DNA of 6,634 bases from Cellvibrionales bacterium UBA5860 (GTDB lineage: Bacteria > Pseudomonadota > Gammaproteobacteria > Pseudomonadales > Porticoccaceae), in NCBI GenBank assembly GCA_002431545.1, contig DJFY01000068.1, positions 12,634 through 19,267 of the forward strand, read 5' to 3'. The translations under genes and the position numbers were made by a program. Shown here piece by piece: positions 1 through 5,386 of this stretch (positions within the stretch are counted from its first letter, which is position 1; each line of letters starts with the position of its first letter). The notes beneath the pieces were generated by a model that was given only the letters and a program-made list of their open reading frames with translations, was not told the origin of the DNA and ran no database searches.

Positions 1-24
1 GGATAAACGGATAAACGGATAAAA
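1..24. repeat. Three tandem copies of an 8-bp unit at the window edge
   Basis: The unit GGATAAAC occurs at 1-8 and 9-16 and, with one change (last base A), at 17-24. The array starts at the first base of the window, so it may continue to the left. It lies 38 bp upstream of the DUF6152 start codon, in the likely leader or promoter region. No function can be assigned; replication slippage or an upstream operator are both possible. Confidence 0.85.
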
Positions 25-49
25 TAGTCGAGTGAATTAACTTTAAAAC

Positions 50-61
50 GGAGGTTTCTCC
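50..61 (+). promoter_or_regulatory. Shine-Dalgarno of the DUF6152 gene inside a small inverted repeat
   Basis: GGAGG at 50-54 sits 8 nt before the ATG at 63 and fixes that start. The segment reads GGAG-GTTT-CTCC, so the ribosome site could fold into a 4-bp stem with a 4-nt loop. The Shine-Dalgarno itself is clear. Any regulatory effect of the weak stem is speculation. Confidence 0.6.
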
Positions 62-62
62 T

Positions 63-497
63 ATGTCTCTTACTTTCAAACAAATAGCAACCATCGCCAG
101 CTTCGTCATTGCCGCGCTGGTTCCTGCCCAGATCAACGCGCACCACGCCTTTGGCGCGGAGTTCGACGCCAACCGGCCGCTGACACTGCGTGGCAAGGTG
201 GTCAGAATCGAATGGGTGAACCCTCACGCTTGGTTCATTATCAACGTCGAAAATGATAGTGGCGAAGCGGAAGAGTGGTGGATCGAAGGCGGCACACCAA
301 ACACCCTGCTGCGTCGCGGTATACACAAACGTTCAATTAAAATCGGCACAGAGTTGCTTATCGAAGGATACCAGGCCAAGGACCGCTCAAACCGCGCCAA
401 TGGCCGTAACATGACGCTGGCCAGCGGCCAAAAACTCTTTATGGGATCTTCCGGCACTGGCGCACCACAAGACGGCGCAGACCCGACAGAACACTAA
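63..497 (+). CDS. Exported DUF6152 family protein
   Basis: This 144-residue protein has a signal peptide: a hydrophobic run at about residues 8-22 and a likely cleavage after Ala26 (INA|HH). The mature chain would begin His27-His28 and runs into AFGAEFDANRP. Further family hallmarks are a GKVVRIEWVNPHAW block at 44-57, WWIEGGTPN at 72-80 and a leucine-arginine patch at 82-85. This pattern (HH near the mature N-terminus, then an EW-NPHAW strand) is what I know of DUF6152, a family of small periplasmic, probably beta-rich proteins with no assigned function. The C-terminal 15 residues are polar and probably disordered. The ATG at 63 is supported by a good GGAGG. The cytochrome gene follows after 15 bp, so the two are probably co-transcribed and may act together in the periplasm. 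The conserved histidines invite a metal-binding role, but that is inference. Confidence 0.88.
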   Translation: MSLTFKQIATIASFVIAALVPAQINAHHAFGAEFDANRPLTLRGKVVRIEWVNPHAWFIINVENDSGEAEEWWIEGGTPNTLLRRGIHKRSIKIGTELLIEGYQAKDRSNRANGRNMTLASGQKLFMGSSGTGAPQDGADPTEH

Positions 498-512
498 TCT
501 GGAAGCCACTGT

Positions 513-1013
513 GTGAAGCGTTTACTCGGCATAATTCCCGCTCTCTTCCTGCTGGCCTCCTGCGGCCCGCAGGAGGCCCCGGGGACGAAATCTTCCGACC
601 TACCATTTAAGCCAACTGGCGATGCGCTGCATTTAATGGAGTGGGTACTGGAGCCGGCCGCAGATCACATCTGGGATTCTGCCGGCGAAATCATCACTGC
701 TGAAGGCGTCAGAGACCTTCGCCCCACTACCGAAGAAGGCTGGCTGGCGGTGCAACACAGTGCTGCAGTGGTCGCCGAATCCGGCAACCTGCTACTTATG
801 CCGGGTATCGCGCGCGACTCGGGGGACTGGCAGGAAATCTCACTGGCCATTGTCGATGCGGGCTTGCGCGCCAAAGCGGCAGCTGAAGCACAAGACGCTG
901 ATGCGCTATTCGAAGCGGGCGGACACCTGTACCGCGTCTGCGTCTCCTGTCACGCGATCTATATCCAGGGTGAGGCAAAACCCGATATCCTGGGGCCGGA
1001 GAGGTCTGAATAA
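513..1013 (+). CDS. Lipoprotein monohaem c-type cytochrome (cytochrome c'/c556-like)
   Basis: This 166-residue protein begins with GTG, supported by GGAAG at 501-505, seven nt upstream. Residues 1-16 form a lipoprotein signal with lipobox LASC, so Cys17 should be lipidated and the protein anchored to a membrane facing the periplasm. The body looks all-helical, for example 38-60 (DALHLMEWVLEP onward), 77-97 and 107-137. One haem-binding motif, CVSCH, lies at 143-147, close to the C-terminus. A helical body with a C-terminal CXXCH resembles the four-helix cytochrome c'/c556 class, in which His147 would be the proximal haem ligand. The distal ligand cannot be told from sequence; Met42 in the first helix is a candidate. 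It follows the DUF6152 gene by 15 bp, suggesting one transcript. Electron transfer or small-molecule binding is plausible, but the partner is unknown. The haem motif is certain and the subfamily is less so. Confidence 0.88.
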   Translation: MKRLLGIIPALFLLASCGPQEAPGTKSSDLPFKPTGDALHLMEWVLEPAADHIWDSAGEIITAEGVRDLRPTTEEGWLAVQHSAAVVAESGNLLLMPGIARDSGDWQEISLAIVDAGLRAKAAAEAQDADALFEAGGHLYRVCVSCHAIYIQGEAKPDILGPERSE

Positions 1014-1071
1014 GCTTTCCTCAAAAGGCCTAGTGCACTAATCCACCCAAGGTCCCGTCCTCCTGACAAAC

Positions 1072-1100
1072 AGCCCAATTTTAGCTCAGGGGGCTTCTTT
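1072..1100 (+). terminator. Weak candidate terminator in the convergent gap
   Basis: AGCCC at 1072-1076 can pair with GGGCT at 1091-1095, leaving a 14-nt loop, and is followed by TCTTT. It lies 58 bp after the cytochrome stop, where a terminator is expected between converging genes. The stem is short, the loop is long and the T tract is interrupted, so this is only a candidate. The same gap holds a perfect 10-bp palindrome, TAGTGCACTA, at 1031-1040, whose role is unclear. Confidence 0.2.
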
Positions 1101-1133
1101 GACTCAGGGGGCTTCTTGGGCTCAAGGGGCTTC
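1080..1133. repeat. Three 18-bp tandem repeats spanning the 3' end of the anchor-protein gene
   Basis: Units lie at 1080-1097, 1098-1115 and 1116-1133. Each contains the core CTCAGGGGGCTTC; it is identical in the first two and has one A for G in the third. The third unit covers the last codons and stop of the minus-strand gene ending at 1122; the other two lie beyond it. Because 18 is a multiple of three, each unit carries the same in-frame ending on the minus strand (Glu-Ala-Pro-TGA), giving three stops 18 nt apart. This looks like slippage duplication of a gene end. Confidence 0.9.
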
Positions 1134-1715
1134 GGCAAAAACCCGCTCTGATACATCGTTTTCCCGAAACTCAAGGCTAGCCGTAAAAAAGCCCGAAGCC
1201 TTGATCTCAACGGTAACCGTTTCTGCCCCGCGATTCGCCCAGTACCAGCCGTGTATACCGCCAAATGGCGCCGTGAATGCGCCTTTTTCTTCCAACCCTT
1301 TACCCGCACTATAGGATTTCTCGGTCTCGTCAAGGCCTTCTTCAGGCTCACCGTGAAAATCGAACGACACTGGGCCGCTCGCCGCCCAGTGGTACACCAC
1401 GACGCCGCTCTCCTCCAGCCGATACTTGTACTCGACAAATTCATAGGGCAGCAACTCGAAAGACACGCTGTCGGTCTGATAACCGGCACTTTGTTTGTTT
1501 AAAGTGCCAACAGTTGGGCCCACCTCTGAAAGGCCTCTGATGCCGAGAGTTTCACCAATACCGGTCGGATCCCGATTAAACTCGGCAGGCAGAATAAAAA
1601 TAGTCAGTATTGCGGCCGCAAGAAGAATAGCAACCAGGGTCGCCAAGGCAATATTTTTACGGCTCTGATCCGTATTTTCAGCGCCAGTCGGCGCGTGTTC
1701 TGAACTACCCTTCAT
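1122..1715 (-). CDS. Single-pass inner-membrane-anchored periplasmic protein of a metal-gene cluster
   Basis: This 197-residue protein has a short polar cytoplasmic N-terminus, one membrane helix at about 21-43, and then LPAEFNRDPTGIG at 42-54, directly after the membrane. I recall this motif from proteins labelled 'transmembrane anchor protein' that sit beside HupE/UreJ and cation transporter genes. The periplasmic part looks beta-rich, with YEFVEYKYRLEESG at 91-104, YHWAASGPVSFDFHGEP at 108-124, and FTAPFGGIHGWYWANRG at 147-163. His121 and His155 with nearby acidic residues could bind metal, but this is not shown. The start is supported by GGGAGG at 1725-1720. The gene follows the HupE stop by only 10 bp, so the two are surely co-transcribed and may be partners. 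The stop lies in a tandem repeat that adds two more in-frame TGA codons downstream. The biochemical role is unknown. Confidence 0.75.
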   Translation of the reverse strand: MKGSSEHAPTGAENTDQSRKNIALATLVAILLAAAILTIFILPAEFNRDPTGIGETLGIRGLSEVGPTVGTLNKQSAGYQTDSVSFELLPYEFVEYKYRLEESGVVVYHWAASGPVSFDFHGEPEEGLDETEKSYSAGKGLEEKGAFTAPFGGIHGWYWANRGAETVTVEIKASGFFTASLEFRENDVSERVFAEAP

Positions 1716-1725
1716 AAATCCTCCC

Positions 1726-2469
1726 TCAACCCCATAAATAACCGGCGAACTGATATCCCGCCAGGGTGAAACCCAAACTCATTAATACCGTGTTCGCGAC
1801 AAAGGCGTGCCGCTGAAAACTGTTCTGCCGGCGCCACTGACCCAGCAATACGAGAATGCACAGTAGCGCCAGGGCCTGACCGATCTCCACGCCAATATTA
1901 AAATTCAGCATATTCATCACCAGGCTGTCTTTTGCCAGCGACAGTTCCTGCACTTTGGTGGCCAGCCCCAAACCATGGCATAGACCGAATACCAGCACCG
2001 CGATCCTCGAATCGATCTGAAATCCAAACCACCGTCTGAACCCACCGATATTTTCAAACGCCTTGTAGACCACCGAAAGTCCGATAACCGTATCGATCAG
2101 ATAAGCGTTGACACTGACATTACTGAGCACGCCAGCCATCAGTGTGATGCTGTGCCCGATGGTAAACAGCGTGACGAACAACAGGATGTCCCGCAAACGG
2201 CGCAGGAAAAACACCACACCGAGCAGGTATAGCAGATGATCGTAACCGGTAACCATGTGTTTGGCACCGAGATACAAAAACGGTGCGGGCGCCGAACCCG
2301 TTAGACCCTGGACAAATTGGGCATTGGAATCCGATATATTGTGGGCAAAAGCAAACGCCGGGGCCGTCAACAAAACGACAACAGCGAACCTGAGCACCAC
2401 AGACAACGACAGGACGTCGGCAAGTAGGCGGCAATTTACCCTGCGGCGAGAAGACAATGATTCAGACAT
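1726..2469 (-). CDS. HupE/UreJ family membrane protein, putative nickel/cobalt-type permease
   Basis: A 247-residue protein is obtained from the ATG at 2469. The frame is open up to 2589, but that extension overlaps the preceding gene and adds an arginine- and tryptophan-rich stretch unlike the family. The 2469 start lies 19 bp after the upstream stop, although its Shine-Dalgarno is weak. Residues about 17-42 form a signal peptide ending AFA, so the mature protein would begin His43-Asn44. Family motifs are HMVTGYDHLLYL at 71-82, FTIGHSITL at 102-110, a helix ending FEN at 138-140, FGLCHGLGLA at 161-170, and NFNIGVEIGQ at 189-198. The histidines and acids in these motifs (His71, Asp77, His78, His106, His165, Glu195) are probable metal ligands. 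About six or seven membrane helices follow the signal. HupE/UreJ proteins are linked to nickel or cobalt uptake beside hydrogenase and urease genes. Neither enzyme is seen here, so the metal is open. Confidence 0.85.
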   Translation of the reverse strand: MSESLSSRRRVNCRLLADVLSLSVVLRFAVVVLLTAPAFAFAHNISDSNAQFVQGLTGSAPAPFLYLGAKHMVTGYDHLLYLLGVVFFLRRLRDILLFVTLFTIGHSITLMAGVLSNVSVNAYLIDTVIGLSVVYKAFENIGGFRRWFGFQIDSRIAVLVFGLCHGLGLATKVQELSLAKDSLVMNMLNFNIGVEIGQALALLCILVLLGQWRRQNSFQRHAFVANTVLMSLGFTLAGYQFAGYLWG

Positions 2470-2488
2470 GGCTCGATACCGCACCGGC

Positions 2489-3190
2489 CTACAAGGCCAG
2501 AGCCAGGCCAATGGCTGCCCAGGTTTCGTCCCCCATACCGTCTTTCGCCACGTCTCTGAGCGCCCAGCTGTGGGCGATGGCGCCGACAATCTCCACCTGT
2601 TCGGTCAGGGGAAAAGTCCAGTCGAGCCCGACCTGGATATGGTTGGGGCCATCGTAATCTTTACTGGCGTAACCGAAGTCCACTCCCTCCAGCACGTAGG
2701 GCTCAATAACCAACTGCCCCGAACACAGGGTTATCTCAGAGCGCAGGGAAAGCTCCAGAAAAGCGCCATCCGCTTCGGTCGAATAAGTGTAATCGATGGC
2801 AGGCGTTAACCACGGCAGGCCGGCCCATGCCAGGCCAGCGGCCAGTTCGTTATCTTTTTCGCCGTCTTCGAGGAATTCGAGACGGGTATATGCCAGGTAA
2901 CCCTCCAGCGCGCCAGCGGAAAAACCCTTCTCGAGGAAAATATTAACCTCGTCGTAGGACTCGCTGTCGCCCGTTGCCAACCAGACGCCGACAGCAGCAC
3001 CGCGCCATTCGGCAGCTCCCTCCAGTGACAGCAATCCCCCATTACCCAGGTTGTCACGGCCCTCCGTAATGTACTTGTTTTGCCAAAGACCGGTGACAGC
3101 AAATTCTGCTGTCTCGCCGGCGCGAGTGGGTACGGTTACGAGCACGACTACCAGACAAGCGAAGTTCGTCGCATATCGACGTCTAGGCAT
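2489..3190 (-). CDS. Exported beta-rich, probable outer-membrane barrel protein of unknown function
   Basis: This 233-residue protein has a basic N-terminus (MPRRR), a hydrophobic core at about 9-20 and a likely cleavage after Ala24 (TRA|GE). The remainder alternates short amphipathic strands with glycine and acidic turns, for example FAVTGLWQNKYITEGRDN at 30-47, GVWLATGDSESYDEVNIFLE at 68-87, and LEGYLAYTRLEFLEDGEKD at 95-113. Aromatic residues recur along the strands, as in outer-membrane barrels. It resembles TorF-like putative porins in its opening strands, but I do not recognise the family with certainty. The last residue is Leu rather than the usual terminal Phe of barrels. Only one mature cysteine, Cys156, is seen. 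The start has GAAGGA at 3205-3200 and lies 66 bp after the CDF gene, beyond a strong hairpin. Its place between a CDF exporter and a HupE gene suggests passage or sensing of metal ions at the outer membrane (inference). Confidence 0.7.
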   Translation of the reverse strand: MPRRRYATNFACLVVVLVTVPTRAGETAEFAVTGLWQNKYITEGRDNLGNGGLLSLEGAAEWRGAAVGVWLATGDSESYDEVNIFLEKGFSAGALEGYLAYTRLEFLEDGEKDNELAAGLAWAGLPWLTPAIDYTYSTEADGAFLELSLRSEITLCSGQLVIEPYVLEGVDFGYASKDYDGPNHIQVGLDWTFPLTEQVEIVGAIAHSWALRDVAKDGMGDETWAAIGLALAL

Positions 3191-3211
3191 TATATTTTTT
3201 CCTTCTCCCCG

Positions 3212-3236
3212 CCCCTTCCCAAGGGGTTTTATTATT
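3212..3236 (+). terminator. GC-rich hairpin with T-rich tail, terminator-like on the + strand
   Basis: CCCCTT at 3212-3217 and AAGGGG at 3221-3226 form a perfect 6-bp stem with a 3-nt loop, followed by TTTTATTATT at 3227-3236. This is the layout of an intrinsic terminator read on the + strand. The genes on both sides run on the minus strand, so it could only stop antisense RNA. In the minus-strand transcript the same hairpin lies a few bases upstream of the Shine-Dalgarno of the barrel-protein gene and lacks a T tract, so there it could act as a stability or processing element. The structure is clear; its role is not. Confidence 0.5.
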
Positions 3237-3256
3237 CTCGCCCAAGCGACCAGTGA

Positions 3257-4153
3257 TTAAACGTCGCGGTCCTCAACGCTCCGCTCGAGCCGGCAGGATT
3301 CATCGGGCCATTCTACCTCAAGCGTAGAATGAAAAATTCCTTTTTTATCGACTAACGTTCTAAAGTCCCTTTTAAGCTTCATATATTCTTCGGCATTCAG
3401 TACCTTTTGTGCAACCACATGCACAGCCAACACCGAGTGTTCTCCATCGAGAGACCACACGTGCAAATGGTGCGCCGAATCGACGAACTCGATATCTTCT
3501 ATCTCGCGGCCAATCTCCGCGATATCCAGCTTTTCGGGCGCGGCTTGCAAAAAAATAGGCACGATATTTCTCAGTTGCTTGACCACATTCCGCAAAATGT
3601 AAAGTGTGATCAACACCGCCAGGATCGGATCCAGCACGTGTAAATCGGTGAACATCAGAAGCACCGCGACAGCGAGAATGGCCAACCAGCCCAGTACATC
3701 CTCGAGAAAGTGCAGAGCAACGATACGTATGTTCGCACCCTCGCCCTGCATCAGGCGGTACATCGCAAACCCATTGACGGCAACACCGATCACTGCCAAT
3801 GCGGCCATGCCCTGGGCGTTGGACGGCTCCGGCTGCAGTATCCGCGGAATCGCCTGGCTCAGAACAAAGAGCGAGCTAACCACAAGTAGCAGCGCACTAA
3901 TCGTCGCGCCCAACAGCGTGAAGCGCCGGTAACCATAGGTGTATTTTTGCGTTGCGTCGCGATCCGCTATCGACTGGAAATACCAGGCCTGCGCCAGGGC
4001 AAAGGAATCACCGAGATCGTGAACAGCATCGGCCAGAATCGCGGTACTGTTGACCCATAAGCCACCGACGAACTCCAACGCGGTGAAACCGAGATTGGCA
4101 AAAAAAGCCAGCTTGATATTGCCAACGGCCGTGTGGGTGTGATTTTTAGACAC
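3257..4153 (-). CDS. Cation diffusion facilitator (CDF) family metal exporter, zinc-type
   Basis: A 298-residue protein starting with GTG at 4153. No in-frame ATG lies between the preceding gene's stop and this GTG, and the short His-containing start (SKNHTHT) leading into GNIKLAFFANLGF is typical of the family. Six membrane helices fall at about 12-34, 38-58, 78-100, 114-134, 145-167 and 171-190. The transport-site motifs are HDLGD at 45-49 in TM2 and HFLED at 148-152 in TM5, the two HxxxD pairs associated with zinc transport in the ZitB/CzcD group. The cytoplasmic C-terminal domain (about 205-284) has HHLHVWSL at 228-235 and ends EWPDESCRLE. CDF proteins exchange protons for Zn2+, and sometimes Co2+ or Cd2+, moving metal out of the cytoplasm. 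It is the first gene of the metal cluster, 21 bp after the acyl-CoA dehydrogenase stop. No metalloregulator is visible. The Shine-Dalgarno is weak. The symbol czcD is often used but is not proven here. Confidence 0.93.
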   Translation of the reverse strand: MSKNHTHTAVGNIKLAFFANLGFTALEFVGGLWVNSTAILADAVHDLGDSFALAQAWYFQSIADRDATQKYTYGYRRFTLLGATISALLLVVSSLFVLSQAIPRILQPEPSNAQGMAALAVIGVAVNGFAMYRLMQGEGANIRIVALHFLEDVLGWLAILAVAVLLMFTDLHVLDPILAVLITLYILRNVVKQLRNIVPIFLQAAPEKLDIAEIGREIEDIEFVDSAHHLHVWSLDGEHSVLAVHVVAQKVLNAEEYMKLKRDFRTLVDKKGIFHSTLEVEWPDESCRLERSVEDRDV

Positions 4154-4174
4154 AGACCAACCAGGTTTTAATGC

Positions 4175-5338
4175 CTAACTTCGCGCCAACACCCAGCGGT
4201 GAACTTCACTCGGGCCATCGTAGATTCTGAAACAACGAATGTCCCGATAAATCCGCTCGATCACCGTATCGGTACAAATACCCTTGGCGCCCAGCACCTG
4301 CATCGAACGATCGACAACACGCCCCAGGGCCTCCGAACAGTGCACCTTGCACATGCTGGTTTCCGCCTGCGCCTTATCCCCCTGGTCTAGCAACCAGCAA
4401 CCGTGCCATGTCATCAAACGAGCGGTCTGCAGATCGATCTTATTGTCGGCGAGCTGAAAGCCGATCCCCTGGTGCTCGATAATCGCCTTGCCAAAGGCTT
4501 GCCGTGTACGCGCGTATTCCGTGGCGATATCGTGCGCCCGCTGCGCCGCGCCCAGCCAACGCATGCAGTGTGTCATTCGGGCCGGCCCCAGCCGCACCTG
4601 GGCGTAGCGAAAACCCTTACCCACCTCGCCGAGAATCTGGCTGGCCGGAATGCGCACGTTGTTGTAGTCCACTTCGCAATGGCCACCGGGCGAATTGCTG
4701 TCGATGGTATCCAGCATGCGCACCATTTCGATGCCGGGCGTATCGGCATCAGTCATAAACATGGTAGCGCCGACATCGTTGCCTTCGTGATCGAGCGTCT
4801 TGGCCATGATGATGTGAAAACCCGCCCCCGGCATGCCGGTGATAAACCACTTGCGGCCGTTGATGAGGTAATCGTCGCCATCCGGCGTTGCGGTGGTTTT
4901 CATCAACGAGGGGTCGGAGCCGGCACCACCATCGGGCTCGGTCATGGAAAACACCGAGCGCGATTCCGCCGCCACCAGCGGCTTCAACCAGCGCTCTTTT
5001 TGCTCGGGCGTAGCCACCTGGTGCAGCAGATTGGTATTGCCCTCATCCGGCGCCTGAATGTTCATCGCCAGCGGACCCAATGTCGAATAGCCGGCAGCTT
5101 CAAAGACCACTGCCATGGCACGGTGGTCCAGACCCAGGCCGCCATACTCTTTTGGCGCGTGGGGCGACAGCAAGCCAGCTTCTCTGGCCTTGGCGCATAG
5201 CTCAAGACGCAAGTCATCTGTGGGGCCGTGATACTCCTGCCGGGCATCGCTTTCGTAGGACATCACGACGTTATGGATGAACTCGCGCGTGCGCGCCTGC
5301 AGCGCCTGGAGATCAGCAGGCAACTCGAAATCAATCAT
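4175..5338 (-). CDS. Acyl-CoA dehydrogenase, ACAD10/11-like (LvaC-type)
   Basis: A 387-residue flavoprotein with the three acyl-CoA dehydrogenase regions: an N-terminal helical part (1-125), a beta domain with SMTEPDGGAGSDP at 131-143 and GRKWFITG at 161-168, and a C-terminal helical part with RTRQAFGKAIIEHQ at 277-290. VRLGPARMTHCMRWLGAAQRA at 248-268 and DGPSEVHRW at 374-382 are features I associate with the ACAD10/11 branch. The residue aligned with the catalytic Glu in the YEG motif of medium-chain enzymes is Asp374. The protein stops soon after this motif (VLARS), slightly shorter than usual. The start has AAGG eight nt upstream. The gene lies 48 bp after the APH-like kinase gene. In Pseudomonas putida LvaA/LvaC and in mammalian ACAD10/11, such a pair phosphorylates a 4-hydroxyacyl-CoA and then eliminates phosphate to give an enoyl-CoA. 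That function here is inferred from pairing; ordinary acyl-CoA oxidation remains possible. Confidence 0.9.
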   Translation of the reverse strand: MIDFELPADLQALQARTREFIHNVVMSYESDARQEYHGPTDDLRLELCAKAREAGLLSPHAPKEYGGLGLDHRAMAVVFEAAGYSTLGPLAMNIQAPDEGNTNLLHQVATPEQKERWLKPLVAAESRSVFSMTEPDGGAGSDPSLMKTTATPDGDDYLINGRKWFITGMPGAGFHIIMAKTLDHEGNDVGATMFMTDADTPGIEMVRMLDTIDSNSPGGHCEVDYNNVRIPASQILGEVGKGFRYAQVRLGPARMTHCMRWLGAAQRAHDIATEYARTRQAFGKAIIEHQGIGFQLADNKIDLQTARLMTWHGCWLLDQGDKAQAETSMCKVHCSEALGRVVDRSMQVLGAKGICTDTVIERIYRDIRCFRIYDGPSEVHRWVLARS

Positions 5339-5350
5339 AGAATTTACCTT

Positions 5351-5383
5351 GTATAAATTATGTAACCTATTAATTTAAATCAA
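5351..5383 (-). promoter_or_regulatory. AT-rich gap with a weak promoter-like pair upstream of the dehydrogenase
   Basis: The 48-bp gap between the kinase and dehydrogenase genes is strikingly AT-rich compared with both neighbours. On the minus strand it holds TTGATT (5383-5378) and CATAAT (5362-5357), resembling -35 and -10 boxes, but with a 15-bp spacer, shorter than the usual 17. It also contains the palindrome ATTTAAAT. A secondary promoter for the dehydrogenase and the metal genes is possible, but the boxes are imperfect. Confidence 0.25.
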
Positions 5384-5386
5384 TAA

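Noticed and set aside
1080..1133. Possible CRISPR array
   Set aside because: The 18-bp units are directly adjacent with no spacers, and one unit lies inside a coding sequence.
959..1489. Minus-strand frame of 176 codons with a Pro-Lys repeat (EPKKPP type)
   Set aside because: It is another frame across the anchored-protein gene. The Pro-Lys repeat is only the 18-bp DNA repeat read out of frame.
2470..2589. Upstream extension of the HupE/UreJ reading frame to an ATG at 2589
   Set aside because: It overlaps the end of the barrel-protein gene by about 100 bp and adds a tryptophan- and arginine-rich stretch before a normal signal peptide. The ATG at 2469 gives a family-like protein.
2255..2809. 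+ strand open frame of 184 codons
   Set aside because: It runs antisense across the HupE and barrel-protein genes and has no recognisable domain or ribosome site.
4403..5200. Long + strand open frame of 265 codons
   Set aside because: It lies antisense to the clearly recognised acyl-CoA dehydrogenase, is His- and Arg-rich as expected of a GC-driven shadow, and matches no family I know.
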